From contig NW_026944386.1 in the NCBI RefSeq assembly GCF_033439725.1, positions 3,720,001 to 3,784,000 on the forward strand: a DNA stretch of 64,000 nucleotides, read 5' to 3'. The notes under the pieces were generated by a model, which saw only the letters and a list, made by a program, of their open reading frames with translations, was not told where the DNA came from and did not search any database. Positions 14,901 to 27,010 of this stretch are shown here, piece by piece (position 1 is the first letter of the stretch; each line of letters opens with the position of its first letter). The position numbers and the translations under genes were made by a program. The DNA is from Neurospora tetraspora (Eukaryota; Ascomycota; Sordariomycetes; Sordariales; Sordariaceae).

Positions 14901-15442
14901 CGCTTGAACTTCCAAATATGGGCTGTTGAGAAGACGGTCGATGTGGTGGCTACTCGCATAGATGCTTCTGTTACCGCAGTGCTCGAGCAGCATGCGGGTG
15001 AACTTGAGTATAGCGACGAGAAGCTGGCAATCTCCATCCTCCTTGTATCCGGCCTCGACCAGACGCTCGGCGCTCCAAGGCTCGTCGCGGTAGTCGAGTG
15101 AGGGTCCGCCCTTATTGAGGAGGACATCACGATCAAAGTCGCGTGTTTGAGGGCCCTTGGATAGCTCGTATGTTGCACATATTGATTCTAGAATGTTATC
15201 GAAACGGTTGAGCAGTGGGATCCAGTGGTATAGGTCGCCGCGCGGGAACGGCCACCTTCGTGGGAACTCGTCGAGTCGTTGCGGGATGAGAGGCAGAGGT
15301 GCACTCGAGGCTGTCTCGACATAGTCTTTCAGCCAAGGAGACTGGGACACAAGGGTTAGCAAATAAAACATGACAGAAACGGGCAGCAACTTACCAGAGT
15401 GTCCCTGTGCTTTTGTTGCATGATCTTGGTAATCTTGCCCAT
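2901..15442 (-). CDS. tom1: Giant HECT-type E3 ubiquitin ligase, Tom1/HUWE1 family
   Basis: HECT ubiquitin ligase: takes ubiquitin from an E2 on a catalytic cysteine and passes it to substrates. Seven exons give 4068 aa: 15395-15442, 7577-15341, 7461-7523, 7268-7405, 3457-7209, 3054-3398 and 2901-2995. The six introns are 53-58 bp with GT/AG ends. The protein starts [14 protein letters not shown]. The long N-terminal half is armadillo-like (DUF908/DUF913 type in this family). A strongly acidic D/E tract lies near residues 2360-2630. Then come ubiquitin-binding-type repeats ([14 protein letters not shown] and [14 protein letters not shown], about 2980-3040) and charged K/E coiled-coil stretches. 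The HECT domain spans about 3710-4068. The catalytic Cys is 4035 in SSHTCFNQ, 34 residues from the end, and the protein ends SDYFGFA. Length fits fungal Tom1/UPL1 (about 4000 aa). Reading through the introns near 7210-7460 gives a wrong frame; splicing is needed there. Confidence 0.96.
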
Positions 15443-17706
15443 GACTGCGACGCGGCCGGGCCGCTAGGCTAAACGAAAGGTGAAATCTCCCCCTCCACTA
15501 CCAACACGTCCCCGTTGATTTGATGGACGGCAGCTTTCCGAGGTGAAAGCAAGACAGGCTGCGCAGCTAAATATCGAACAGAAAATAGGTTCGGGAAGCG
15601 AGCGACAACTGGTTCGGATATGTCAGTGAAGGCGTTCTTCCAGGAGGGAGAAGCGGGAAGTGGGCGTGATGGTGGTGATGGTGGTAGACTGAGAGAGGCC
15701 GAGTTTCACAACCGTGAATCCGTGATAGGTTGGCACGATTACGCACCTGGTCGGAGAACTCTAAAAGACGAGTGCAGGTCGTCCTTTGGTGTTCCGATCT
15801 TCCAGAGGCCGCGATGCCGGTGGTGCGTGAGAGTCGGTTGTTGGTGGGTATTAAACAGCCGTCGTCGTGATGATTTGGGTTGGGCGAGCGGGTTGTTGTT
15901 GTTCTTGTTCTTGCGAGAGACAGGAGCTCAACCCGAACAGAATGTCCTGAGAAATGGTTGGAAGGCACACTGGCAGGCCTGCGGCGGGTGCGGGGCGAGA
16001 ACCTGCCGCTTTCGAAAAGAAGCACGTCCCACTTGCAGGGCAATCACTGCACAATGCGCGTTTGCTCGTCTTGCCTACCAGTAGGTACTTCAGCAAAGAT
16101 GCTCCAACTTTTACTTTTTCGCGACGTCCGCACAGAAAGAGCGAACGATGGGAGGGTGCAGTTGAGGTTGTCTGCGGTGATCGTGGAGGTGGATGATCGG
16201 GGCAGGTGGTGTTGAGGTCGGGTTAGGTTGGCAGTTGCAAAGTTTCGATGGAGGGGATGTCCGGTTGAGCCAGTGACGGGAGTGCAAGTCAGCGACATGT
16301 CGGGAAGTTTCCCTGGGTGACATGAGTGAAGTCCCGTCGCTACGGTATGCTACCGCGCGTACCGTACTGTAACAATGGAAAGAATGGAAAGCCACCGTGA
16401 CAAAGTTCCTTCTTAATATACAAGTCACTACTAGACTAGTACCTTTCCGCTTCTGTTGTCAGTCCCCTCGTTGGCCCGAGAAAAACTTTTGGAATATGAC
16501 GGCAACTGTTGGTCACTACTCTGCCGTTGTCCCATGTTATCGGGATAAGGTAAGGTAGGCAGGTACCAGCTGGGATAAAGCTTGGTGGGCTTCCACTTGG
16601 ATTGCTGCGTCGTACATTTGCTTGTTGTTACGGTACTTTACACACCGTAGACAATGTTAAGCCCCATGACAGCAGAACTGAAAACTTTCAAACTATCGCG
16701 TAATTACGTTTCCGTCGTGGTTCTCTCATATTAAAGGGAATGTCCTTACACCGTATCATGCGTATGTGCTGTATGGAAGGGCCCAAGAAGGTACCTACCT
16801 TAATCGTAGGTAAAGTTACATCATCCATCGGCGTGGTCTGTAAAGACTAAAGAAAAGTACATACATCGTGAGAGAGGTGGGGCAAGGCTCTGAGAGATGT
16901 CGTCAACTTCGACTTGGACTCTCGAACGATCTAACAAGAGCTCATTCACAGCGTTCCCTTCCTTCCAGAGACTCATGACATGCAAATACAAAAGATATGA
17001 TACTGCGAACAACTTGTATTAGACCTTCTGTCTTACTGATATGCTGGTCTTGAGGTTACTCGTATGCTGGAAATTTCCGCTTGTCCCTTCAGCCCCACCT
17101 TGAGCCGGTTTCTTACGTCGAGGTTGGAGGCTCTGGAGAAGCCAAAGCGGGCACTTCAGCGGACGGCCGGGGCAGGCTGGAGCTGGCGGGGAGATCGGAA
17201 TCCACTGTCTCCAACAAGGCTTCGACAGGTTGCAATTCGAGCTGGAAGCCTGGGCCGGGCTGACACTGCAAGGCGAAGGAGACCCCACTTTGATTCACGA
17301 CGTCGATGTCTTGGCAGAATGGCTCGTGCAGAGGTACAAGGGTACTTGTGATGCGAAACCGCCTAGGGCTATGGGTCCTTTCGGTACCGCCTAAACTTGT
17401 GGCCGAAAAAGTCCGCGAAATTTCCACACCCACATTTTCCAAAATCGACTTTGTGACCGCCGCCAGGACCGCCATCACAACCTCGCAACCGCACCGTCAA
17501 CGATCCACGACGAGGTGAGTACATTCGCGTTTTTGCCAATCCCCCATTCCCACCATCCGCCCGACGAGGAGAAAGTTAGTAGTTTCGCACGCTGGCGTGC
17601 CTCTTTCGCAAAACTCAATCCCCCTCGAACCCGACGACGAACAACGATCGATCGACAGCAAAGGCGGCATAGCTAACCACCATCGACCGCTCCAGGAACC
17701 GGCAAA
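15443..17706. other. Divergent intergenic region between the HECT ligase and S8
   Basis: About 2.26 kb between two divergently transcribed genes, so it should hold both promoters and 5' UTRs. A good donor-like site (GAGGTGAGTA) at about 17511-17520, followed by a long stretch before the S8 ATG, suggests a 5' UTR intron in S8. The several antisense ORFs here are low in information and are not called. Confidence 0.55.
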
Positions 17707-18587
17707 ATGGGTATCTCCAGAGACTCCAGGCACAAGCGCTCCCACACCGGTGCTAAGCGCGCGTATGTTTATCCCACCCCATCTTGAAATGCTGTCTGTA
17801 ATCCAGCTAACGTGTGTCTGTCTGCAGTTACTACCGTATGTATACTTAATAATATTCTCGAAGGTCCGCTTGGGAGGTCAATGTTCTTGCAGAAATGCAG
17901 AGCTTGACTGAACCCCATGCGTTCTGAGCCTGTTTTGACGCGTACAAAAGAAACCATTTCTGACAAACGCGGCAGGGAAGAAGAGAGCCTTCGAGTTGGG
18001 TCGCCAGCCCGCCAACACCCGTATCGGTGCTAAGCGTATCCACACCGTCCGCACCCGCGGTGGCAACCACAAGTACCGTGCCCTCCGTCTCGACTCCGGT
18101 AACTTCGCCTGGGCCTCCGAGAACTGCACTCGCAAGACCCGTGTGATCGTTGTCGCGTGTAAGTTTTGGCTCTCATGTTTCAGGTCAGGAGACCATGTTT
18201 AGAAGCTGATATTGTGACTTTCTAGACCACCCCTCCAACAACGAGCTCGTCCGTACCAACACCCTCACCAAGTCCGCCGTTGTCCAGGTCGACGCTGCCC
18301 CCTTCCGTCAGTGGTACGAGGCCCACTACGGCCAGCCCCTCGGTCGCCGTCGCCAGCAGAAGCAGGGTCAGGTTCTTGAGGAGGTCAAGAAGTCCAAGTC
18401 TGTCGAGAAGAAGCAGGCTGAGCGCTTCGCCGCCTCCGGCAAGGTCGACGCCGCCCTCGAGAAGCAGTTCGAGGCCGGTCGTCTCTACGCCGTTGTCTCT
18501 TCCCGCCCCGGCCAGTCCGGTCGCTGCGACGGTTACATCCTCGAGGGTGAGGAGCTCGCTTTCTACCAGCGCAAGCTCCACAAGTAA
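17707..18587 (+). CDS. rps8: 40S ribosomal protein S8
   Basis: Component of the small ribosomal subunit. Four exons, 17707-17762, 17828-17835, 17976-18158 and 18226-18587, total 609 nt and encode 202 aa, the normal length for eukaryotic S8. It starts [18 protein letters not shown], continues with [20 protein letters not shown] and [20 protein letters not shown], and ends with [17 protein letters not shown] and a basic tail, all diagnostic for S8. Exon 2 is a microexon of 8 nt (TTACTACC) that supplies codons for A-YY-R across the two junctions; without it the frame and the conserved AxxRKKR segment are lost. Introns are 65, 140 and 67 bp. The start is fixed by the conserved MGISRD. A very secure call. 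Confidence 0.97.
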
Positions 18588-19465
18588 ACGTCTCGCCCCT
18601 GCCGGGAGGAGTTTGCTGTGCCAGGAGGATCAAGGAGGAAGATGGATTGATGGGTCAAGGCTCGCGTCGGCTGTCCGCCCGATTGTCGAGTCTGTCGTGT
18701 CCGCCGTCATGCGAGCCATGCGCAGCGGTACGAGGACCAACATGTGGTTCCCCGTTGTCTGAAAAAAGATGACGGCCCACTGCTTATTCCCTTTCGCTGC
18801 TTCATTTCTTCGGTAAAAGGCATGGAATGGGGTTTATAGGGCAACGGGATAATGAGAGATACCATGACAATTCACAGCCACCCGAGTCAATCCAAACCTT
18901 CACTTCACTGATATCCTGAAAATGTCGTATTATGTGATGTATGATGCCAGGTTTTGAGGAGCTCAGATATGGAATCATGATCCTCGTAGACATTTCGAAT
19001 CAGGCTACACGTGCTTTCGAAAATGCAAAGGGGTTACAGCAGCACCAGCAGCAGCAGTTGTTCGATGCCCTCTTCTAAATCGTGTAAACTCAACGATTGC
19101 CCTATGATGTCTACCTCCGCCCTGTCTGGTCAAATTAGGCTCCGGGGTTAGACTCGATCTGCCTTTCCTATGTGCTAACTAATTCTTCGATGGCTTCTGA
19201 CTTATCTTAACCGCCCATCTCACTTGTTCGATGTATACATTCATCCACAACATACTCCCACCTTATCGAACACGTTTAACAAAACAAACAAGCACGCCAT
19301 AAGCTCCGGACTTGAACACGGAAGTGAGCCAAGGAGGAGCGAGCGAGCGGGCGCACAACATCCAGCCTGGGCTGTGTGTGACCTTGAACCTACCTAAATT
19401 CCTCAACACCAGTGAAGAAATCCAGTCTGTCTGTCGTTCGTCGTACATACAGCCAGCCGTATTGA

Positions 19466-19503
<38 letters not shown>

Positions 19504-20655
19504 CGGGTATGGCTTCATAGAATCGTGACCCCTTTCTCCTCAGTCCTCTCTCTACCTACTCTCCTCGATGTTCGTTCTCTTTCTATTCCATCATGATCAT
19601 GATTGTGGTTGTAAGACCTCGTGCATAACCCTGATCTCTGCTTCCTACCTACCTTCTAGGCTCTCCTGCTCTCTGGGAACTGATGAAGCTCTTCTACAAT
19701 GAAATGGACAAAAGAAGGCACGAGGCACAAGGCACAAGGCACAGCTATCCCTCTCTCTCTGACTTTTTTTTTAGATGGGATAGACGGGATATGCACCAAC
19801 AGACAGCAGAGAGAGGTCCAGGGGAAATAAGGAAGAAAAAAAAGAAGACGAAAGACGATAGACAAGAATCAATGTACCGACGCAAGTAAGTAAGTAGACA
19901 CTAGTCTAAGCCATGAGGAGAGTGTAAAATGTAGACTAGGAATTAAGTATGTCTTTCTTGTTCATCTTGTTCACCAGCCTTGAGAACTAACACTTCATCA
20001 AACTGTGTAGGTGGTAGGTATCCCGGGTAAGATAAGGTGGGTTCACAACGCCCTAGTAGACTAGGTACGGGTTGGTATGTAGGTAGGGTAGACCGTAATA
20101 TCCAAGGAAGGGTAGAGCCTATATCATAATATCGCACTTTTAAAAACAATTTCATCTTACACTTGGAATCGAATAAGATATGCTTTCTCATGGGGGGCGT
20201 CACTGTACTGTACTGTATATTATGCTCTTATGCTCTCTCACTCATGCTTTCCGTGTCATCCCTCCTTTCCCCTCGTTTTGTGTCCTCTCTCTCTCCTCTA
20301 TATGTGATACCAGTGCCAGTACTCAATGTGAATCTCTTCCTTCCTTCCTTCCTCTTCTTCCTCTTCTCCTTCTTCTCCTAAACAAACGCCATGATAGTTC
20401 GAGGTTGACAAGACAGGGACTAAACAACAACAGTATGGAAATCCATGCCCAATACGCGTGCAAAAAGCAAACCGAAGCCAAGCAAAAGCAAAGCTATGAT
20501 TCTTTTAGTTTGCCAACAACTTCGTCTAACTTCTCTCTTAGACGACGGACGATGACAAGACAACAAGGCTAATTGTCCAACAACAACAACTACTATTAGA
20601 CACCACACCGTATTCCATACCACATACCACATACCACACATACCACAATCCTCGA
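18588..20655. other. Intergenic spacer between convergent S8 and the TBC GAP
   Basis: About 2.07 kb downstream of both neighbouring genes, so it contains two 3' UTRs. No convincing coding sequence. It contains a TATGGG hexamer array (19466-19512), several CTCT/CTTCC-rich tracts (about 20240-20380), and CAA/CATAC repeats near 20580-20645. Confidence 0.65.
19466..19512 (+). repeat. TATGGG hexanucleotide tandem array
   Basis: About seven head-to-tail copies of TATGGG (one reads TACGGG). It differs from the fungal telomere unit TTAGGG by a transposition of bases. It lies in the spacer between two gene 3' ends. Confidence 0.9.
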
Positions 20656-23646
20656 TCAAGCAGCCGTCACCTGCCTCTTGAGATCCGCCCACTTCCTAGT
20701 AAGCGTTTCATGAGCCGAGTTAATCTGCTCACAACATGAGTTAGCATTCTTTTCATTGTCCCACTTCAGTTTCCTCTTGTCATCGTGCCAAGAACTTACC
20801 TCAGCATACTGCAACTTAGTCTGCACCAACTGCTCCTCCAAATCCGCCAACTCCTTCTCCAGCTTCAGGTTCTCCTCATGCACCTTTTCATTCCTCTTCA
20901 TCAGATCGTCCCTCTCCAGATTCCACTTATTCTCCAGCTCCGCCGGCTGATGCTCAATCACCACCCTCAGCTCCTTCACCTGGCCCTTCAGACTTTCATT
21001 CTCATCCTTGAGCTCTTCGTTCTCCACCTTCGTCCTGACCAGCTCCGTCGCAAGCGAGGTTTGCTCGCGATCCACGGCCTCGATGCGCTCTTCGAGTCGG
21101 CGCACCATGACCGCGTAGTTGGTGTTGGCCTTCTTGAGATCCTGGAGTTCCTGCTCCCGCTCCTTCTCGGCCTTGGTCTTTTCCTCCCACTCCTTGCCGT
21201 ACTCCTTGAGCAGCTCGGCCGTGATCTTGACGTCGCACGCGTCGCGGACGAGCTGGTCGGCGCGGTAGACCTCCTTGTCGATGCTGGCGGAGCTGGAGCC
21301 GAAGAAGCCGTTCTCGAGGATGGAGTTGGACGACGGGGTGGCGTCGATGTAGACGTCGAAGAGACGGTCCTTGAGGAAGGTGGTGAGTTGCGACATGTCG
21401 GACATGCCGAGCAGGGCGGTCGCGTTCTTTTGCATGAGCACGATGCCGAACTTGATGATGGCCGAGAGACCCTCGGAGAAGATCAGGTCGTAGATGCGCA
21501 GGACGAGCTGCAGGGGGAAGCGGTAGGCGAACAGGGTGAGGAACCACTGGGTGGCGTAGAGGTGAGGGGAGATGCCGCGCCGATGAAGGTGGCAGTAGAG
21601 AGCGGGTTCGAGGTCTTCGAGGAGGCGCTCAAACTGGTAGAGGCACTTGTGCAGACCTGGCATGTCCTGGATAAAGAGCTCGCGGAGGTGGTATTGGTTC
21701 ATTAGTCGTACCAGCAGGCAGAAGGCCTCCTCCTCGGGCATGTTGAAGAGAAGAGGCATGACGAGGAAGTTCATGCCCTGGGCATAGCCGACGCCTTCGT
21801 CAAAGAGAGCATAGGCCTTGCACACGCCAAAGAGGCCCTCTTGAAGCCCTTGAGCGGCGGCAAATTTGGAATAGCTCGTTCGAGCACCCAGATCCCTCCT
21901 AATGACCTTTTCGAGCCTCGATAGCATTTCCTTGTCTTCCTTCTCCTTCATCTTGCGCTCCGCCGCGGCAAGAGCCTGGGCCTTGACGAAGGCTTCCGAG
22001 TCTTTCTCTGACGGGGAAGGAGCACCGGTGCCGTTAGGTCCAGACTTTTCCGAGTGAACTGACGAAGCGGAAGAGGGCGTATCCTTGCCGCTCGCCTTGC
22101 CGTTACTTAGAGATATTGAGGCATTGCTCTGCCTGTCACTTTTCCTCTCCTTGTCTGTACCCCTCGCTACCAAGTCCCGGTAGACTGTTTCCAGTTCCTC
22201 ATTCTTGCTTTGTGCCAGAACCTGCCAGATAACTCCGCGAATAGCGCTGGGGATACCCTTTGCGATGGCCTCCTTCAACTGCTCAGGGCTTGTCCTAGCA
22301 ACAGCTGCGGGACCTTCATAAACGACCGTCTGCCACAAATCCCAATCCACAGGAGCATCGGAGCCCGCTGGGCCAGCAGTAACCCCGGATGCCGTACCAG
22401 GTGCGAGAGCCGGGTTGGGGGTTGGTGGAAGCGGCGATGGAGGGGGTTGAACTGCTTCCTTCTCCTCAGAGGTAGAGCTCTTCACTTCATCGTCTCCCGT
22501 GGGCGCACTGCCCTCCTCCCTTAGACGCAATTGCTTAAAGCGGTCCTTCAGAGTGTTCTTGTTCTCCTCATCAACCTTGCCCAATGTTCCCTCTGGATTA
22601 CTGGAAAGAGTCGCGACAGAGCTGGCGGTATTCCGTCTTGTACCAGTTGTGGCGGCTGGTGGTGGGGGAGGGTTGGTTTGCTCCTTTGACGAACTCCTGG
22701 ACAACCAGGAAAAGGGGCTAGTTAGTTTCCTGGTGACGGGAGGCGGTGGTGCTGGAGTAAGGGCGGCGGGCGCAGGCGGAGGTGGAGCGGCGGCAGCCAC
22801 AGTAGCGGCCACGGGTGGGCTTTTTACAGCTTCGTCGGTAGCGGAGGGAGACCACGGCATGGCGGGCAGAGCACTAGTTATACTGCTTATTGACAGCTTC
22901 TTTGTTGATGAAGGCGCCGTATCAACGGTTTTTTCTGGACTCCTTTGTCAGTATATCCTATATCTGGCTGTGCGCACAACCTTGACGTACCTGTGTCTCC
23001 AATTGTAGAATTATCATTCAGGCTTACATCGTCCAGCGATGCAGCTGAGAAAGCGGACGCCTCTGAAACCTTGGAAGCATGCGAAATCCGGTGTAGCGAC
23101 TTGCTTTCCTGCGCCTGTGCCGGGGTCTCGAAAACCTCTTCCTGCTCCTCCTCCTTGTCCTCTGTCGTCTTGGGAACTTGGGGGGTTTCTGTAGTGTGGG
23201 AGACGGCGTCGTGGTCGGAATCGGCGGCGGAATCGTCCATTGATGGGGAGCGCGGGCGATTAAACGAGGAAGAGCGTTTTGTTAGGGACCTTACGGAACC
23301 TGTGTCGATGGCATCTTCAAAAGTATCCTGCATGATGGGAATAATTCAGCACTTGCTCGTACTCTTGTTGCTTTGCGCATCTGGAAGGTTGGATTGCACT
23401 TGTCCTCCCCAGGGGCAAGTAAGGGAGACTTACGGTGTCCTTGTCGTCTGTGTCGGACAAGTCAGTGGGAGCGAGAGAGGCTGGTCGCTGGTGGTCGGGC
23501 TGAGCGTCCTTGTTCTTTGTCTCTGTTTCCTCTCCCTCTTTCTCGTGCTCGTTGGTGACCTCCTGAACCGTCTCCTTGGGGACCTCTTTGGTAGCGACCT
23601 CCTCGTGGGCGGCAGCAGCCCCTTCCTGTACTTCGGATGCCGACAT
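20656..23646 (-). CDS. TBC-domain Rab GTPase-activating protein, Gyp5/Evi5-like
   Basis: Rab GAP expected to speed GTP hydrolysis on a Rab/Ypt GTPase in secretory traffic. Four exons (23434-23646, 22991-23327, 20800-22934, 20656-20724) give 917 aa. The N-terminal 400 residues are acidic and Pro/Ser/Ala-rich and probably disordered. The TBC domain covers about 410-710: IPSAIRGVIWQ, then IRRDLGART (arginine-finger region, about 528), then YAQGMNF (glutamine-finger region, YxQ, about 567), and YATQWFLTLFAYRFP. A coiled coil follows (about 765-890, heptads in KAEKEREQELQDL and ELKDENESLKGQ). TBC plus C-terminal coiled coil is the Gyp5/Gyl1/Evi5 arrangement. The last intron (20725-20799) is 75 bp and in frame, with donor GTAAGT and a GCTAAC branch site; retention would add 25 residues without breaking the frame. 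The exact Rab target cannot be read from sequence. Confidence 0.92.
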
Positions 23647-26640
23647 TGTTTTCTTCGGTGGTATCCCAAAAATAGGTCGCGTTCAGCTACGGCTGCTCTT
23701 GCTCTAGACAATATACCAGGCGGCGATACAAGGACGGGCGAGAGCGGGCGACAGGTTGTGGTGGTTGCGGCGGTGGTGGTGGTAGTGGTGGTGTTTATGC
23801 GGCAGGACGAGTGGCCATTGATGTGCTGGATGCTCAATGGCGGAGAGGGACAGAGGGATAGACACCCCTCACTCGACTCGCTTTCGACTGGCCGACGATG
23901 GGTGATCAATGACGGGGCAAGTGCTGCAAACAGGGTCGCTTTCGAGTTGCCAAAAGATAAGACAATAACTGGCAGTGGGTAGTTGTTAAGAAGGAATGTC
24001 GGGACTCGCTGCTGTGGTCGTGATGCGAATTGTGTGTGGACTGAGGAGTGCAGGTGCTTGTAAGTAAAATGTCCGGTCGGTCAGTGTGTCGTCCCCTGAA
24101 AGATTACGGGGTACAGTGTACGCCAAGGCTGCAGCAGTTGAAGGTCCAAAATGGGCCGATGTCAAAGTCGCGGGTACCTGACAAACTAACAGGCGCCTAC
24201 TCCACCACACATCCACTGCAGGTTGTTTACCGTACTTTTGTCATTCACGGACCTGTTCACCGCACTTGCTCAGGATTGTTCTCTAGATGCCCAGGGCCGC
24301 CATGATTGCAGGATGAGACGGGAGCTACGTAGGAAGAAGAGTTCAGAAAGTCTGAACAAAGTCTTTACTATCAACATGACAGACATACAGCGAGCACGGC
24401 GGGAGACAGCAGCTGTCCGCATTGCAGCCCTTCCGTTGTTACTTTTACGTACAGTAACATACATACCGCATACCACGGCATTGAGCTGCAATTAACCCTA
24501 CCAGGTAACTCCTTTTTGAGTTTTGACATCCAACGGACTTCTCCAAAGCTACAAAGCCCAACATTGATCTCCAAGCCAAAACAAGCCACCCGATCGCCAG
24601 AATGCAAACACGTTCATGGCAAAACAGTGAAACATCTTACATTCGACCGCGATGATTCGATGCACATCTGGTTGGCGTCTGTGAAGTGCGAGATGGTGCA
24701 TCTACAGCGGGACAAAGTCTAGAATGGGAGGAACATGGGGGGTTCCAATGGCATGTGCAGCGGTTTTTCTGAAACGGATGAGGAGCATGGATATGCTCAA
24801 ATGCACCAATCAGCGATTGCAATGGAATGTCTTGGTGAATGCATCGTTCCTTTCTCCCCCCCTTTGACACCATCTTCTCCAGACACACGCACACATAGTT
24901 CATCTGATATTCCCGGATATATCTGCTTGATCGACGACGGAAATCCCATTGCCCCAACCCACGATACCAATGCCTCATAGGGTTCATGAATCAAGTCAAA
25001 CCCCCCAAGTCCGTTCCGTTCATCATCAAAAGTCAAAAACCTGAAAACGGTCAAGACGGTATTGCCCATTTGACCACAACTCCGCAAACGAACAAGGTTC
25101 GGGATCCGCCTATGCCCTCGCCTTGCCCTCCTCCTTTCTATAGCCAAGAACCGAGATGCGAGATCTGGTTGCCGTCTGCCATACGCCATGGGCCATGGCA
25201 GCCCCGTGCAACCAGCCGCCTTCTAGAATTGAGAGAATCTCTCTTCTCTCAGGCTCAGAAACCCCCCTGTTCTGTTCCCGGCCCCTTGTTCTCTTCTATG
25301 GTTGAACTCTTGGCGCCCCCTTTTTTGCAAGTGCTGAAAGACTGGGGTCCGAAAAGGCATGTAAACAATCGGAACACGGCTTCATACCCAGGCGAGACAC
25401 TCTTCGATATCTGGTTATGCACTCGACTGGGGGAATTGAAAAAAGCTCCAGGCTTATAATTCTAGAGAAAGAATTCCATTTCCAGTTTTTTTAATTGCTC
25501 TTTTTCAGTGTTGTTGTGCTGCTGCCGACATAGCAAAATGGCAGGGTCCAAGTTTTTGGCCTTCTTTCAACACAAGTTAAACCGGGTACTAAATATCACA
25601 AAAAAACAAGCAAAAGCATGGAAATCACTGATTCCACAAGTATATTCACCATTTCAACATCTTAATCATTTTCAGTCACGTCAAAGGCATTTATTCGCGA
25701 GGCATGAACTTATTTTCATTGATGCCAAGTCGTTCAGTTGTCTTTATCCACGTCCCCTCAAGTGTCCGAAGAGAGTCGCGATGTGAGCGAGATAAAAGTA
25801 TTCTTCTCACCCACCTACTTACTCCCTTTCATCCCCTGTCGCGATCCCATGATCAAGTGCCGATTTCGTCAGACAGATAAGGCACGGCACGATCTTTTCT
25901 TTTCGTCCTTTCTTTGAAAACCTAGAGGTGGTTGTAAGCCCCTTTACTTGCAATTCCAGTAGCTCTGGATATGCGGAGCTGCAGCACGAAGGAGGAATGG
26001 TTATGAAAGAATACCGCTCGAAAAGTGTTACTCTCGTTATGTTCCCTAGGAAACAGGGTGTTTGCTCCTCAGCTGGTAATCATCGAGAACCTGGTTGGCT
26101 GGGTGAGAACCTTGGCGGCACTTCGGTGAAGCCCTCGGTGAGGATTTTGCTCCGCTTCCTACCCAGAACCTTGGTGTTGTTGCCCGATAAGTTCCACTTT
26201 TCCAACGAAACTGCTGTTGGAACTCCAAGATATCGTGAGATTGGAGGAAGCCGAAATCGCAGCAAATGACCCAAGACTTTGTGTTACTCCAACACAACAA
26301 ACGGATTGCAAGATTTCTGACGATTCACTCTTCTGCCCGTCTTCACCACAAACCTTTTCCATCACCAGACCTGAACCCGAACCTGAACCTGAATCTGAAC
26401 TACACCCACCCACCCCTTAACCAGAACAGCCCTTCTCCTGCCATTATTCCAACCAGAGAACCCATGATCTCCTCAATTTCAGTCCACCCGGTTGAACGCT
26501 TGTCCAACAGCTACCACTCCGTGATTCCACACGCGTTCGGTCCAGCGCCAACGGCCGGCAACCGACTGGAACCCCACGTGGCCTCAACCTCCAAAACTAC
26601 GCCATGAACAGCATGCTAGACCGAATCTCCTGATTAATGT
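23647..26640. other. Gene-poor region upstream of the TBC GAP
   Basis: About 3 kb upstream of the TBC gene start. It should contain that gene's promoter (GC-rich GGT/GGTGGT repeats near 23756-23800). Beyond about 24 kb I find no ORF with domain-like sequence; the frames on both strands are short and of uneven composition. A CCTGAACCCGAACCTGAA-type hexamer run sits at about 26370-26400. Confidence 0.55.
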
Positions 26641-26644
26641 GCCG

Positions 26645-26815
26645 ACGCCGGAGTTGTTCTGGGAGCGGCCATAGGAGAGACGGACGCGCGAATTGCCGAT
26701 CGGGTATCCCTGCATCTGGTTGATGGCCACCTCGGCGGCATGGCGATGGACGAACTGGACGAAACCGCATCCCTTGCCGTGAGGGATCCTGAACATCATT
26801 TCTCCTGCCGTTATT
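26645..26815 (-). pseudogene. Orphan RRM fragment, Nam8/Csx1-type third RRM
   Basis: The minus frame reads MMFRIPHGKGCGFVQFV followed by HRHAAEVAINQMQGYPIG and NSRVRLSYGRSQNNSG. KGCGFVQF is an RNP1 octamer, and the segment matches what I know of the last RRM of fungal Nam8/Ngr1/Csx1 proteins (KGCGFVQF, then INQMQGY, then SWGRSQN). Only about 55 residues are present. The rest of the protein, including RNP2 and the upstream RRMs, is absent, and the surrounding frame is noise. This is a captured or duplicated fragment rather than a gene. The coding segment itself is still open, which suggests it is fairly young or spared mutation. Confidence 0.75.
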
Positions 26816-26959
26816 CCGGCCTGAAATCCTACGACCACCATCACCAGTTGTTGAAAATACTCCAGTGAGGAACACTGCCTCACGTGTCCCGGCACAACAA
26901 GAGCAAGCAAGAGGGGAGACCAGGAACAATGGCACTACCAACCGGGTACAGAAAAACGG

Positions 26960-27010
26960 CCATGATGCCATGTGGTTTCCAGGCGCTCAAGAATTCCTCG
27001 GCAGTGGCTA
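26960..27010 (+). pseudogene. Short PARP regulatory-domain-like scrap (copy 1)
   Basis: The plus frame reads PCGFQALKNSSAVAKAFG. The GFQALKN core is the same stretch that appears, frameshifted, at about 27461-27485 after a PLGKLSKATITHG segment. It appears to be a second, truncated copy of the same parental exon. Too short to stand alone; the call rests on similarity to the second copy. Confidence 0.45.

Noticed and set aside
15620-16215. Overlapping ORFs upstream of the HECT ligase start
   Set aside because: Frames exist on both strands with no recognisable motifs; the region is better explained as promoter/5' UTR.
19466-19512. True interstitial telomere repeat
   Set aside because: The unit is TATGGG, not TTAGGG; it is listed only as a simple repeat.
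20785-21705. 306-codon plus-strand ORF inside the TBC gene
   Set aside because: Antisense to the conserved TBC and coiled-coil exon; compositionally a mirror of it.
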